Counted from the first letter of the stretch, positions 1 to 11,413 are shown. The stretch is DNA of 64,000 nucleotides from Rapana venosa (GCA_028751875.1 CM054153.1:35077810-35141809); one strand, 5' to 3'. Notes: generated by a model from the sequence alone, not told the origin. Translations and numbers: made by a program.

Positions 1-930
1 CCCTTGTCAGTGCTTTATCCCAACCCTACAAATCCCGAGGACATCAAGGACAAGTTTTTTAAGAAATTGAATGTGGGTTTTTTTTTGGGGGGGGTTTTTC
101 CCCTTTTTTTTTTGGCCTGTTGCATGCAGGGCAGGTGCACCTCTTTTGGGGGGTTTTCTTTTTTTCCCCTTTTTTTTTTCTCTTTTTTTTTTTTATAATT
201 TTTAGTGCTTCACACCTTTCTTCATTGGCCAAAAAAAAACCCCAAAAAAAAACAAAAAAAAAAACAATAAACCCCTAGAAACCCCAAATCCCTTTTTTGG
301 GGGGGGGGGGGGGGGGGAGGGTGTTTTTTTCCCTTTTTTTAAAAACATAAAAAAACCTTTCCCCTCTCCCTTAAAACTATCCTACGTCTGGAGCAATGAT
401 CCCAGTGTGAACTGCCCCTGCGTTTTTTTGATATTCAGCTGCAGCGGACATCGCCTGGGTTTATAGTTTTTAAAGGTGTTGTTGTGTGTATTTCTAAAAT
501 GTGGGGATTGATTTACAATTTTGGTTTAGTTTTTGCCTAGTTATGTGGGGAAATTTTAAACTTTCCTTTTTTTCATCCATTTTACCCTTTTTTAAATACT
601 GCCTGCCCTTCCGTATTTCCCAAACAAAGAGATTTGAATCCTTTACATAGTTTACCTAAACCTTTTCTTATTTTTTTTTTTTCCTTTTATCCCATCACCA
701 TTATTTTCATTACAACATCATCACTCATCAATAAAATCACAACACATATAAACATACACATCATCTCATCTCATCATCATATCATTAATTCACTTTGGCA
801 AAGTATTTTATTTAAAAGAAGAATACCCACAACAGACGCAGCACGCCACATCCTCACGCCGCGCAAAAACCCACAAAACCCACCAAAACCACACACACAC
901 ACACAAACATCAACACAAAGCAAACAAACA
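1..930. other. Error-rich, homopolymer-stretched sequence without a recognisable gene
   Basis: The stretch is dominated by runs of T, G, C and A (for example a G run near 299-317), with short A/T-rich pieces and a CA-rich end near 890-905. No reading frame has normal protein composition. The run pattern resembles uncorrected long-read consensus. I see no gene in it. Confidence 0.6.
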
Positions 931-934
931 CGCG

Positions 935-1105
935 CGCTCGCGGGACAGGGTAACCTGGGGGTTTAAAAAACATTGCCTCGAACCCCACGATCCGGGCTCA
1001 ACCCCTCAAGGGGACCCCCCTTTGGGAGTAAACATCAGCCCAACCCCGCTCCCCCAAAAACCCCCTCGATAAACTATAACCTAGGCCCTGCGCATGCAGC
1101 AGATT
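935..1105 (+). mobile_element. tRNA-headed SINE fragment, error-rich copy
   Basis: In order it shows a corrupted head (gggacagggtaacctggg), a B-box-like region near 990-1000, then the family's body words: taaacatcagccc, a CTCCCCCAAAA stretch, ataaactataacctaggccc and gcgcatgcagcag. These match, in the same order, the intact SINE at 11774-12108. The 3' half is missing. Many single-base gains and losses look like consensus error. Confidence 0.7.
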
Positions 1106-3769
1106 TTTTTTAATTTTTCACACATTCTTCTTTTTAAATCACACATTCAAAGCTACTTTCTTTTATTCATAAATACATTCATTTTAGTCACTACCTTTTT
1201 TGAACGATTAAAAATGTATATACATAAATGGAAAAAAAGTTAAAAATTTTTACTAGTTTTTACTCTTTTGACAAAAAATTTATATAGCACGGACAATTAA
1301 GTTGACGTAATTTTCTCAGCTGTCTTCTTGTTTAAAAACCACCTGGTTTTGTACGTAGATTTGGTCTTTTTGATCTTCTAATGCACTTTTTTCCCAAGCA
1401 AATAATTTTGTTGACCAACGATTTTTTTTCATAATTTCCTTTTGGGATTATAGCCAAAAGAATGTCAGTGACTGAAGATGAAGGTTTTTCCCATTTACAG
1501 ACAAGAGGTGTTGTCAAATAGTCCAAAAACGTTTTACTTTTGGACTTCAAAAAGAAATATAATAATCAATTAGTCTGGCAGTATCACAAAACAAATCAGA
1601 TATACCCATTTTATGTAGCAAAATTTTTGTTGGATACAGGTTGTGCATATTTTCCATTGCGGGCCTCTTAGTCTTACTTCTTTTGTACCAATCGGCATAA
1701 CCCTACATGTTTGTAAAAGCGAAAAGTAAAATTTCCTTTCCAGAATCAACTGCTGAGGTGTAAAAGATCGAAAACTTTTTTTTATTAGTGTAACTTAATT
1801 TGCTTTGGTTGAAATAAAATTTGCCTTTTCAATTTTATTTTTTTCCTTGAAAAGACTACGTCCCTCGTAATTGTATTAACCCCTGGTCTGGGAATTGCGT
1901 TTATGGGGAAAATAGAAAATGTTATTGCCTTTTTTTGGGTTTAAAATATTTCATTTTTATTTTATGACAGCACACGTTTTTCCTTGGTTATAAAAATCTT
2001 TAAACTACAAATCCCTTTTTTTTCCCTTTTGAAAGTTGATTATTCTATGTTTATTTGTAAGTTTTTATTAAAGAGATGCGCTGCCAATTTGTTCCCTAAT
2101 ACGTTTTCCAAATTATTTTGATTTTTTTTTAAAAAAAGTTGCATAGCATCTTTCCAAAATCCATTTTAACCTGAACCCTTCATTTCATAACTATGCAATT
2201 AACTTCGAACACTGGTGACCTGGGGCAATTTATTTAAAATAAAAGGGGGATGACCACCAGGTGCCTGTCCTCAAATTGTACAGTTACCTACCACGCAAAT
2301 TAAATACCCCTGCATTTGGACCATATCTACCATATTCAAGCCCCCATCTTTATAATTGTTTTTTTTATTTCCTTTGATTTTTTCGAACCCCCTCATTACT
2401 AATTTCCTTTGCCAAAAAATTTGTAAAAGAGTGTGTTGTTTTTTAAAAAAAAGGGGGTTTTGGAAGACCAACACTGCAAATTTTTAAATGACAATCAAAA
2501 AGTTTTTATAACTAGTTTTTCCCTGTTATTAGATCCCTTTACACATTCTTTAACTGGTAAGTTCTTACTTTTTTTTTCCCCAGTTGTCTTCTATTTCTTT
2601 ACCCTTTTTTTCCCAGGTGCAAAGACTATTCCAAGGATTTTAATTTTATAAAAAACAAATTTATCAAACGGCAGATCATTTCAAAAACACAACCTCTTCC
2701 CATTGCTAATTTTAACTTTTTGTTTTTTTCATATTTAACTGTGGGGGTCCCCAGAGAACATGCAAATTGTTCTAAAAAAAAAAAAAATTTCATTTAAGTT
2801 AAAAAAAAAAAATTCAATCTTCAAATAAAACACCCATAACTGCCGAGGCCACCCCCCCGGAACACCCACCGGCAAACCCTTTTACCCGAACCAAAAAAAC
2901 CCTCCAACCCCCCAAAACCGCCCCCCCCCCCAAATTTTTCACACGTTTTCTTAAAAAACTTTCCCCACCTTAAAAGTGTCCAAAGCCAAATAAAAAAAAA
3001 TTTAATGAAGCGTAGAGAAAAACCCAAATTTTTGCCCCGGAGAAAGTAAGAAAGAAAAACAATGAAAAGCCCCGCTAACACAGCCAGGGCAACTAACAGT
3101 CCAAAATATAATGCCCCCAAGTGTCCTTTTCAAAAATTTAATAATCGAAAACGAAGTGAAAACCTTTAAAGGGGAAAAGAGACTTTAAGCTGGTCCCAAT
3201 ACCAGTCTAAATGACACAGAGAAAAAACAGTAAAGGACTTGTGTCAGTTATGAGGCTCAACCTTAGCAAAATAAAAAGGGTCACCCAGGGATGGATGGAA
3301 TTACTATAAATTCAAAAATTTTTTTTCTGGTCAAATTAAATGAAACCAACTCCCCTTAACGAAATTTTTGAGAAAGGCGAGCTGTCGTACACGCCCAAAA
3401 CCAAGGGATAATACTTTGATCCCAAAAAAAAGCTTAGAAAGAAACATTTTCAAACTGGAGGGCCCATACCTAAAAATACTCTAAAAATTACGAAAAATAA
3501 ATTTGGGGCCCCATTTTGGTCACGTTATTCCAAAATAAATAAATAAGACCCAAATAGGCTACATCAAAGGAAGAAAAATAGGGACAAATAATCCGGACTA
3601 AGGACACTACAAATAAATTTATGAAAAGGGCAAAGAGGTTATTAGGCTCAAACTACTCTAAAGCTTTTGATTTCAAATTAAATCTGTTATTGACCTGTTC
3701 CCCCAACCCCCACAACTCACATCCCTTGTGAATTCAAGCAAGTATGCTGTGACAGTACCGTGTGGGAAG
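1106..3769. other. AT-rich, error-rich sequence without a recognisable gene
   Basis: There are scattered short open frames up to about 100 codons, but they are lysine/phenylalanine-rich and lie over A/T and C runs (a C run near 2920-2932). I could not match any to a protein family. Part of 3200-3770 may be the 5' end of the RTE element that becomes recognisable at about 3770, but I cannot demonstrate it. Confidence 0.4.
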
Positions 3770-6262
3770 GGGATTGGAAGCAGGAGTTGGGAACTGCAAC
3801 AGCAAGGCCTACTTCCCTCCAGACGCTTAGCATGACCTACTATCCAAAAACGACTTTCAACCCCCCTACACGTAAAAAGAAAATCGGGTGTATCCCCGCT
3901 CTAGGCACTGCATTTATTGACTATGTCATCACCAGGGAAAAGGGACAGGGAGGGTGTTCGTGTCACAAAGGCCCTTGTGGGGCAGAAGCGGACAGACAAC
4001 CGTCCCCCTCGTCTTAAAATCAGGGAGCGGTCCACCCCCGGGGACGGCACAAGGGGGAAAGCACCTAAATGCCAAAAGTCAAAAAATGAAGAAGACACAG
4101 TCAAACGTCTTTCGCCGCCTTGGAGGAAGCCCAAGCCCATTGTGTAAAGCCAAAACGTGGAATCAGCATGGGGAACACCGTGAGATGTGCATAACACAGC
4201 TATGGAGTGCCTCGGCCTACTTCCAGGCGAGACAGAGACTGGGTTTTAGAGAAAGGAAGAGAACACACAGTTTGGAAAACAAGCGCTGTGCCCCTTAAAG
4301 CCCCCTTTTATGACCCCAAAACAACAGCAAAAAAAGAGCACGAGGAACAAGCTGACCATCCAGAAAAACGCGTAGAAAGCAAGATCTTGGACAGCAATAA
4401 AGCAATGAGATCCCAAGGATATTGAAGGAAAGACATAAGAACTTTTATGATGGGCTCAAAAAAATCAAGGTCCCACCACATCAAGATCACCCCCTCTCCT
4501 CAGTGCAGTGGGCTACCCCTCATCACTGAAAAAGACAAAATCCCCGAGAGATGGGGTAAAAAATTTTGACAATGTTCTAAACCGTCCTTCCACCATCAAC
4601 GATTTAAGTATTAACTGCCTCCCACAAGTTCCCCTCGACGAGAGGGCGAGTGCCATACCAACCTTTTAGGAGATCCAGAAAACAATTTGCCCCTTCCGTG
4701 GTAAAGCACCGGCGCAGACTAATCCCCGCTGAGATCTACAAAGGGGGTGGTAGGCACTGACGAAAAACTTCATGAGCCTTCCAAATCGTGGAGCATGAGA
4801 CACTTTCCCAAGGCTTCAGAAAGCCCCCTCTAATCTAACAAGAAAAAGGAAACCGTTAGGGCCCTTGGACAACCACCCAGGAAATCCCCGCTGTCCATGA
4901 GGGAAGGGCCGGGCCAAATCTATGAACCCCGGTCATAGTACCTTGGCCCCCTTTTCCAGGTTCAAAAACTGACCCAAAATCCCCCCTTTTTTGATTTTAC
5001 CAAGGGCCCTTTGATACGTTGCAGAAGGGCTATGGAGAATCAGGCGAAGTACGGGTGCCCCCAAAAAAATTCACGCCATCGTACGTCAGTTTCGATGGTT
5101 CGGGCCCAAATAAATCAACGGAAAAGGGGATCTGAACCCTTCCCCGTCACCAACGGAGGAAGCAGGGGTGTGTTCTGTCCCACCCTGTTTAGCCCCATGT
5201 TTTTCGCAAAGCTTTTAGATGCGTTTAAGGGTTCGGATGTTTGGGGTCAGCATAGGTAAGGGAGATGGGTCATTCTTCAATTCAGGGGGTTCCACAAAAA
5301 CCAAGGGCTCAACAGATATCATCAAAAGACATCCGTTTGTGATGATTGCGCTTGAAGCTGTTCGAGCCCACTGCAAGACAGTGTTGGCAAGTTTTCTGAT
5401 GCTTCGACAATTTGGGGTTACAAACAGACCAAAGACTGAGGTAATGCACCAACCGCCCCGGGAAGCCCATTAACCAAAAAATCTGTAAAATGGACATATC
5501 AAAGCGTGGACAAATTTTTCTTTCTTGGCAGTACCCTTCCCCCCACAGAGCCATTGATGATGAGGCAACACCAACCGCCAAAGCAAGCGCGCCCTTTTTC
5601 ACCTCCGAAAGAATGTTGGGGGGGGAGGCATCTAACTAAAGAAAAATCAAGGTCTACAAAGCGTTGGCCACCACCTTGCCTATGGCTCAGGTCATGGACA
5701 GCTACCAAAGCCATGCAAAAAGCTGCCACCCACACACCTTTTTGAGAAAACTGTTTTTGGGATCAAGTGGGGGAAAAAAACCCCACATGAGGTGCTCACC
5801 AAGCAAAAACCTTCCCCATCCACACCATCCTGATGCAGACCCAGCTTTGCGGGCAGGGCCCTGTAGTTCGCTGCCAGAACGGGGCCCCCCAAAAAACTTC
5901 TTTTGGGGAACTTCACATGAAAGCGCTCCCAGGGAGGCAAAGACACGCTTCAAGGGCACTCTGAAAGCCACTGAAAAACCCTTTAAAATTGAGATAAAAA
6001 TATGAGAGCAGGCACAATGGGGAGGCCCCAGCGGGGACAGCTGAACGCAGTGGGGCCAAAGGACACAACGAAAGCATTTTTGACGCTGAGCAACCAGGGA
6101 AGACAGGAAAAAAAGAGCCCCCAATCTCCAAAAGCAGCCATATACCCCGTCCATACTGCCCAAAAACTTTTCAAGCGCGGATTGGCCAAAAAAGTCTTTT
6201 CGCACCCAAGAAAAATGGCCCTCCCCCTCCCGGATGAATAGAGGGCATCATCGATCCCCACG
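3770..6262 (+). mobile_element. RTE-like non-LTR retrotransposon, frame-broken copy
   Basis: Read across frames, the order matches an RTE-type endonuclease/reverse transcriptase polyprotein. The tail of the endonuclease lies near 3880-3945 (YPRSRHCIYWLCHHQ). The linker leads to LITEKDKIPERWG near 4521-4560. The RT palm has DDCALEAVRA at 5341-5370 and FGVTNRPKTEVMHQPP near 5409-5457, then FFLGSTLPPT near 5520-5550, and the C-terminal region reaches a terminal zinc-finger-like stretch near 6150-6240. Frames shift dozens of times, often at homopolymers, so no protein can be made from this sequence as written. I cannot separate genuine decay from consensus error. The 5' end is not resolved; a CT-rich tract follows the 3' end. 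RTE is the best clade match from motif order; a phylogeny was not possible. Confidence 0.8.
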
Positions 6263-6985
6263 GACACAAAAAAAAAAATCATGTTTTCTCTTCTCTCTCT
6301 CTCTTCTCTCTCTTCTTCTTCTCTCTCCCCCTCCTCCTCTCTCTCCCCCTCTTCCTCTCCCCTCTCCCCCCTCTCTCCCTCTTCTCTCTCTACTTTTTTT
6401 CTATCCACAAAAATACAATTTGGGAATTAGGGTTTAATGTGGCTTTTCTTTTGTTTAATTTTCTACTAAATTAAAAAATGACATCCCCAGATGTATGTTG
6501 CAGTGATGAGTGGGTTTACTTAAATTCCTTGCTTTTAATGTCTTGATAAAATCACTTGGGGTATATTGAATTGAATGACATAAATTTTAAATGCTTGTTA
6601 TAATGTTGTGGTGTGGGGTGTGTGTGTGTTGGGGGTTTTGGGGTTTGGGGTTTTGTGTGTGTTGTTGGGTGTGTGGGTGTTTGTGTTGGGGTTGTTGTGT
6701 TGGGTGTGTGGTGTGGTGGTGTGTGTTGTGTTTGTGGTGTGTGTGTGTGTTGTGTGTTGTGTGTGTTCATCGTTTCCACATTTCAGACTGGCACCAAACC
6801 TTTAGCACTGGAGGAGCTGGAGAAAGTAAAAGTTTTTCTTGTTAAAAAAATGTTAATGCATCTCTCTCTTCTCTCTCCCTCTCCTTCCTTTCTTTCTCTT
6901 TTCTCTTCCTCCTCTCTCTCCTCTCTCTCTTTCCCTCACCTCTCTCTCTCCTTTCCCCTCTCTCTTTTCCTTTTTCTCTCTCTCC
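6263..6985. repeat. CT-rich, GT-rich and CT-rich simple repeats
   Basis: Three low-complexity tracts are present: a CT tract at about 6285-6400, an irregular GT/GGGTT tract at about 6600-6770, and another CT tract at 6858-6985 that runs into the assembly gap. Short non-repetitive spacers lie between them with no coding signal. Leu/Ser- or Val/Cys-rich open frames here are products of the repeats. Confidence 0.9.
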
Positions 6986-7485
6986 NNNNNNNNNNNNNNN
7001 NNNNNNNNNNNNNNNNNNNNNNNNNNNNNNNNNNNNNNNNNNNNNNNNNNNNNNNNNNNNNNNNNNNNNNNNNNNNNNNNNNNNNNNNNNNNNNNNNNNN
7101 NNNNNNNNNNNNNNNNNNNNNNNNNNNNNNNNNNNNNNNNNNNNNNNNNNNNNNNNNNNNNNNNNNNNNNNNNNNNNNNNNNNNNNNNNNNNNNNNNNNN
7201 NNNNNNNNNNNNNNNNNNNNNNNNNNNNNNNNNNNNNNNNNNNNNNNNNNNNNNNNNNNNNNNNNNNNNNNNNNNNNNNNNNNNNNNNNNNNNNNNNNNN
7301 NNNNNNNNNNNNNNNNNNNNNNNNNNNNNNNNNNNNNNNNNNNNNNNNNNNNNNNNNNNNNNNNNNNNNNNNNNNNNNNNNNNNNNNNNNNNNNNNNNNN
7401 NNNNNNNNNNNNNNNNNNNNNNNNNNNNNNNNNNNNNNNNNNNNNNNNNNNNNNNNNNNNNNNNNNNNNNNNNNNNNNNNNNNNN
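6986..7485. other. Assembly gap of exactly 500 N
   Basis: Five hundred consecutive N follow a CT microsatellite. The round length, identical to the second gap at 61001-61500, suggests a fixed-size scaffolding gap rather than a measured distance. Confidence 0.98.
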
Positions 7486-7523
7486 TGTTGTTCAACAATA
7501 TGACATCCATGTTTTTGTTATTT

Positions 7524-7715
7524 TCGGGGGGGGTGGGTGGGTGGTGGTGGTGGGGGGGGGGGGGGGGGTACGTGTGTGAATGCCAACACACTTTTTGTCA
7601 TGTCAGTATTCTTTCAAGCCCCATACCGTTAATATATTATCATTGTGATTTTGTCGATGATGGTGATAATGATGATGATGATGATGATGATGATGGCGAC
7701 AATGACGATGGTGGG
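7524..7715 (+). repeat. G-rich tract and GAT trinucleotide repeat
   Basis: A G/GGT tract spans about 7524-7569. A GAT repeat with a few substitutions spans about 7654-7715. Reading the GAT repeat produces poly-Asp or poly-Met frames, which are not evidence for a gene. Confidence 0.9.
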
Positions 7716-7789
7716 GATGTTTATTGTGAATATTATGATTCGCTTTGCTTATATAGTTGTCTGTTTACTTACCCTTTTCTTCAATTTTT

Positions 7790-7850
7790 TTGTCTCGAGG
7801 ATTGGATGTAAAAAAGTCTTGTGCTTATTCTATTACCCTAACAAAATACA
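7790..7850 (+). mobile_element. SINE 3'-end fragment
   Basis: The words ctcgaggattggatgtaaaa, gtgcttattctattaccct and the A-rich end match the 3' end of the SINE family seen complete at 11774-12108 (ggattggatgtaaaaaagc, gagtgcttattccattatcc). Only the last 60 bases are present. Confidence 0.65.
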
Positions 7851-7974
7851 ATTTTGTTGTCGTTATCGTTATCTCCCTCTCTCTTCTCCAATGAGCTGTT
7901 TACCCCCTTTCTAATGTGATCTTGCTATCTTGTATTCTTGTTTAGCATAAAATTAAATAGCATGCTTAGAATAT

Positions 7975-8225
7975 GTACTTTAAATTTTGGATGATTTGAT
8001 ATTTTTCTTTGAAAAAAAAACACCCCACAACAACAGTTGTTTGTTGTTTGGTTGGGAGAGATATACCTTACATTTTGGATAATTTGAGTTTTTCTTTTTC
8101 TAAAAAAAAATAAATAAATAAAAAGTTGGTTCTTTGATTGAGAGGTGTACTTTCCATTTGGATGATTGGATTCTTTTCTTCGAAAAAACACAGTTATTGT
8201 TCGTTGTTTGGTTGAGAGGTTTCTG
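7975..8225 (+). repeat. Minisatellite, three degenerate units of about 80 bp
   Basis: Three successive units begin with tttggatgattt/tttggataattt/tttggatgattg, continue through a T-rich then A-rich stretch, and end with ttgtttggttg.gagag or ttgattgagaggtgtac. Each unit carries an A run of different length, and the second also has an AAAT repeat. No coding potential. Confidence 0.7.
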
Positions 8226-8237
8226 GGGGTTCTTTTT

Positions 8238-8268
8238 GGTGGTGGTGGTGGTGGTGGTGGTGGTGGTG
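8238..8268 (+). repeat. GGT trinucleotide repeat
   Basis: Perfect or near-perfect GGT repeat directly before the retroposon tail at 8270. Its complement yields a proline run in open frames, which is not evidence of a gene. Confidence 0.9.
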
Positions 8269-8269
8269 T

Positions 8270-8364
8270 TCTTTTGCCCAGAGGGCTGGTATTCATAAAA
8301 GCATGTTTGCTTATGCCACAGCCCTCTTTAAATAAAGTCATTTAGTTCAGTTCAGTTTAGTTCT
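8270..8364 (+). mobile_element. Retroposon 3' tail with TTCAG repeats
   Basis: The segment ctggtattcataaaagcatg, the imperfect inverted pieces gagggctg / cagccctc, then ctttaaataaagtcattta and a short TTCAG repeat look like the 3' tail of a SINE or LINE. I do not recognise the family and no head is visible. Confidence 0.45.
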
Positions 8365-8365
8365 C

Positions 8366-8529
8366 CCTCCCTCCCTCCCTCCCTCTCTCTCGAACTCTTG
8401 TATGGGTCGATGGCCTTTTTGTGAATAAAGCATTCGAGTTCGAGTTCGAGTTCGAGTTCTCTCTCCTCTCTCTCATCTCCTCCTCTCTCTCGCTCATCGC
8501 TCTCTCTCTCTCCACTCTCTCTCTCTCTC

Positions 8530-8577
<48 letters not shown>
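8366..8577 (+). repeat. CCCT/CT-rich tracts and a TTCGAG hexamer array
   Basis: A CCCT repeat at about 8366-8386 is followed by 30 unique bases, then about four and a half TTCGAG hexamers (about 8432-8458) and a long CT microsatellite to 8577. Confidence 0.9.
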
Positions 8578-8578
<1 letters not shown>

Positions 8579-8669
8579 TGGAGTGGCTTCCCTTGCTTGG
8601 CTGCCAGCAAGACGCTTTCTCTCCAGCTCTGTGTAAGTTTTTCCTTTTCTTCAACAATTCCTGTTCAAA

Positions 8670-9641
8670 ATGCCAGTTGTGGGCCTCCCTGTAACCTTGG
8701 AGTGCATGTTGAACGCAGTGTTGCATGAACAGACGGTGTCTTCATTCAAAGTGGATGGGCGAGAACATCAAACTGTTGTTGGATTCGCTTGACAAGTAAC
8801 TCCGCCAGCCATTCCCCTGTTACTCCAGTTCAACAGGCAATGTATCGCAAGAAGTGTCCGTCTCAGGTGAATAGAGACAAAATAAGAGCAGAAAGGTATA
8901 GAAAAAACAACCAGAAGAAAGTGAATGAACAAGGTTCATCCCCTTCGGGTTTGTTTTTACCCACCCCGCCTAGTTTGTGCTGTGCTACAGGCCATTCTGA
9001 CAACAACACTGCTACTGACATGTTTGTGTATGAGACTCACTGCCCTCCCTCTTCAAGCCACTGTCAAAAGGAACAATGTATTGACATGATAATGGATGAC
9101 ACTGACAGACAGACAGTGACAATTTCATTTGACAAAAATGTAAGAAATGAATCATATGGTGAAATTGTGAATGTAGCAAAAGAGTGTGGTTGTGGTTACA
9201 TAAATGGAATCAAAGATTGTGTCCATGATAACAGGAATGAAGAGGGAGATTGTGAAATGGGGAAGGAGGGTGTGGAAAATCACGAAAAGCATGTGAAGAA
9301 AGGTAGGGATGTGATGCATGCAGAAAATGACAGAGAAGTGCGTGCAGAGAGTGAGAGTGAGGGAGAGGGTGTAGAAGGTGAGAGTGGGGAAGGGTGTGGG
9401 GAAAATGAGTGAGGAAGAGTGTGCAGAGAATGTAACAGGAGCAGAGTGTGGGAGGTTTATGGAATATGGGGATGAAAGCTGCGAAAGGGAAGAGACTGTT
9501 ACACTGGCAGATGTAATGGAAAGGTTGCAGCAAATGACGGAGAAGGCTGAAGATGTCCACTTCATGCTACGTGACATGAGACAGTGCACTGCTATGACCA
9601 CTGCTGTATTGAAGGGAAATGGTCACAAAGATGTTTCTTGA
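8670..9641 (+). pseudogene. ORF1-like or uncharacterised coding remnant with two frame changes
   Basis: An ATG at 8670 opens a frame (MPVVGLPVTLECMLNAV...). Near 8785 it must switch frame to reach a basic motif, KKCPSQVNRDKIRAERYRKN, at about 8846-8905. That frame runs to a stop at 9410-9412. A shift back to the first frame near 9380-9410 continues as a Glu-rich, probably coiled-coil C-terminus (DVMERLQQMTEKAEDVHFMLRDM) ending at 9641. Together this is roughly 320 residues, with Cys/His pairs in the middle and an acidic stretch. A basic SPSQ..RD..RA motif of this kind is, from memory, common in mollusc repeat-associated ORFs. With the retroposon-like tail downstream this suggests a LINE ORF1 remnant. 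A short host gene with sequencing frameshifts cannot be excluded. Confidence 0.45.
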
Positions 9642-9876
9642 TTAATGTGTTGTACACTTCCAGACTGACTTAACAACATGAAGAAACTGTGGTCCGATGA
9701 ATGACATTATATTATATAGAACAATGATATGGAATCCATGTCATGAAGACTGTTTGGGCTGTCATTAATTAATTATGCTTTTCGTTGATTCTGTGTTTTG
9801 TGCCCAGTCCCCATCCCACTGTCCCCTTGTGAATGGGCGTTGACGCTTATCACAATAAACTGTTGTCATTGTCATT

Positions 9877-9885
<9 letters not shown>
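9642..9885 (+). mobile_element. Probable retroposon 3' tail with AATAAA and short tandem end
   Basis: Downstream of the ORF the sequence ends with cccagtccccatccc, gtgaatgggcgttgacgc, then cacaataaactg and a (TTGTCA)n terminal repeat from about 9862. A short tandem repeat ending directly in another microsatellite is typical of non-LTR 3' ends. AATAAA is at about 9853. Confidence 0.5.
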
Positions 9886-9914
<29 letters not shown>

Positions 9915-9917
9915 CTC

Positions 9918-9948
<31 letters not shown>

Positions 9949-10240
9949 ATTCTATCTATCTATCTATCTCTCGCTCTCGCTCTCGCTCTCTTCCCTTTCG
10001 AATGGTAAACAGAGGCCGACACTGCTTTGGCCTTGTAAATCTCTACTCGTACCTCCACCTATCTCCACCTTGAAGGTTATTTCGTATCATAAGGCGATGG
10101 CAAATTGGTTGCAAAAAAATCTATCTATCTATCTATCTATCTATTTATTCACCCATCTGCATATATATTTATGTTTTTTTCTCTCTTCCCCTCTCCCCTC
10201 CCCCCCACCTCCGCCCCCATCCAGTGAGGACATATCTTAT

Positions 10241-10296
<56 letters not shown>
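9885..10296 (+). repeat. CT, TCTA, ATCT and GA microsatellites
   Basis: A CT tract with TCTA repeats spans about 9885-9990, an ATCT repeat about 10121-10146, CT/C-rich sequence about 10175-10215, and a GA tract about 10228-10296. The intervening 100 bases show no gene. Confidence 0.92.
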
Positions 10297-10298
<2 letters not shown>

Positions 10299-10434
10299 AC
10301 GACCAAGTACCTTTGAACGTTTATACTGGCGATTCAAACCTAGTGGAGATGATCCCAATCCAGATTATGAAACAGTCAATGATACCAGAATATTAGTTAT
10401 TGATACCAGAAAACACAAGTCGTACAGAAGATAA
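10297..10434 (+). other. Short open frame of uncertain status
   Basis: Directly after the GA tract one frame reads STFERLYWRFKPSGDDPNP, continues DYETVNDTRILVIDT and ends KSYRR with a stop at 10432-10434. The composition (acidic with a tyrosine, then basic) would fit a protein C-terminus. There is no start codon, no visible splice acceptor (the upstream tract is purine-rich) and no family match. The segment from 10312 recurs, corrupted, at 39880. Probably chance or a decayed piece. Confidence 0.2.
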
Positions 10435-10521
10435 GTTTCACACACACAAAAAGTTGAAAATCGTTTAGAGTTATTTTACATATCTGTGTGCACGGTTTGA
10501 AAAACTGTTTCAACATGAAGA

Positions 10522-10749
10522 TCACAGTAACCAGTCAAGAGGAAGTGGCAGGTGGACATAGTTTAGGAGACAGGCTTGAACTTGTATTTTCACGTGGGCA
10601 ATGATAGCAGGGACAAAACAGGTGGTGTTCAGCTGTCCCTCTGACATAGCAAACCAAGCACACGCTGCATCGTCGGCTAAATGACGACTGCACTTATCAT
10701 CATTAGTCAGGTCCGTTAATCCCCAGGCAAAGTCGACAGCGAAGTATTT
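10522..10749 (-). other. Possible coding fragment, minus strand, unrecognised
   Basis: The minus strand reads AVDFAWGLTDLTNDDKCSRH, continues LADDAACAWFAMSEGQLNTT and CFVPAIIAHVKIQVQACLL, and stops near 10522. It has four cysteines and balanced residue use, more protein-like than its surroundings. I do not recognise a domain and see no clear splice sites. A corrupted copy lies at about 40100-40340. It may be an exon, a repeat-borne ORF piece or chance. Confidence 0.25.
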
Positions 10750-10821
10750 GAATAGGTAGTTTACGAATACATCATATATCTCTGTGTAAAAGAGCAGAAG
10801 AAGAAACCGCAACACACACAT

Positions 10822-10936
<115 letters not shown>

Positions 10937-10949
10937 GTTCCCCTTCTAG

Positions 10950-11338
10950 TCTCCGAGGTTTACCAATGATGACATTTATGTGTATGCAGCTGTTTTTCCA
11001 CCCTCACCATCTAGGTAGCCACAGTTCGACCTCGGGGATGGTGTCTCAACCTGTGTGCATGCGTTTTTGACAGTTTGTCACCCGCTCCTACCGGCACACA
11101 ATGGCCTACTCTTCCGAAAGGCGGAACTGGTTTTTAACGTGTGCGCAAGATGTTTTGCGTGTATTTGCACACGGGGCCTCGGTTTATAGTTCCATCCGAA
11201 GGACAGTGACGATCAGTTTGATTTTCTCGTCAAACTGGAAAGACAAGGCGAGGCTGGAATGGAACCCAGAACCTCACGGTGTACTTGTTTGGCAGGAGAG
11301 CGTCTTAACTGAAAACCATCCTGCCTTCTTCCTTCTTC
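10950..11338 (-). mobile_element. tRNA-headed SINE, minus strand, nearly complete
   Basis: Read on the minus strand, it begins near 11338 with a tRNA-like head (ggcaggatggtttt...agacgctctcctgcc) and a B-box-like gggttccattcc near 11255. It then has the family body (ggatggaactataaaccgag, catcttgcgcacacgttaaa, gtaggccattgtgtgccgg). The tail reads gtggctacctagatggtgag, cagctgcatacacataaa and ggtaaacctcgga. The head differs from the 11774 SINE while the body is shared, and the tail resembles that of the SINE at 54531, so related families exchange modules. A noisy copy is at 40500-40835. Confidence 0.8.
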
Positions 11339-11376
11339 GACATTCATATCAACTAAACACTGAGAAATTGACAGTA

Positions 11377-11381
<5 letters not shown>

Positions 11382-11413
<32 letters not shown>

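Noticed and set aside
5702..6408. Minus-strand frames of 140-167 codons over the RTE element
   Set aside because: They are antisense to recognisable RTE coding sequence and a CT microsatellite.
6613..7591. Long open frames crossing the 500-N gap (also 60844-61571)
   Set aside because: The frames are open only because N codons are not stops; the real parts are microsatellite-derived except for the RTE end at 60844-61000.
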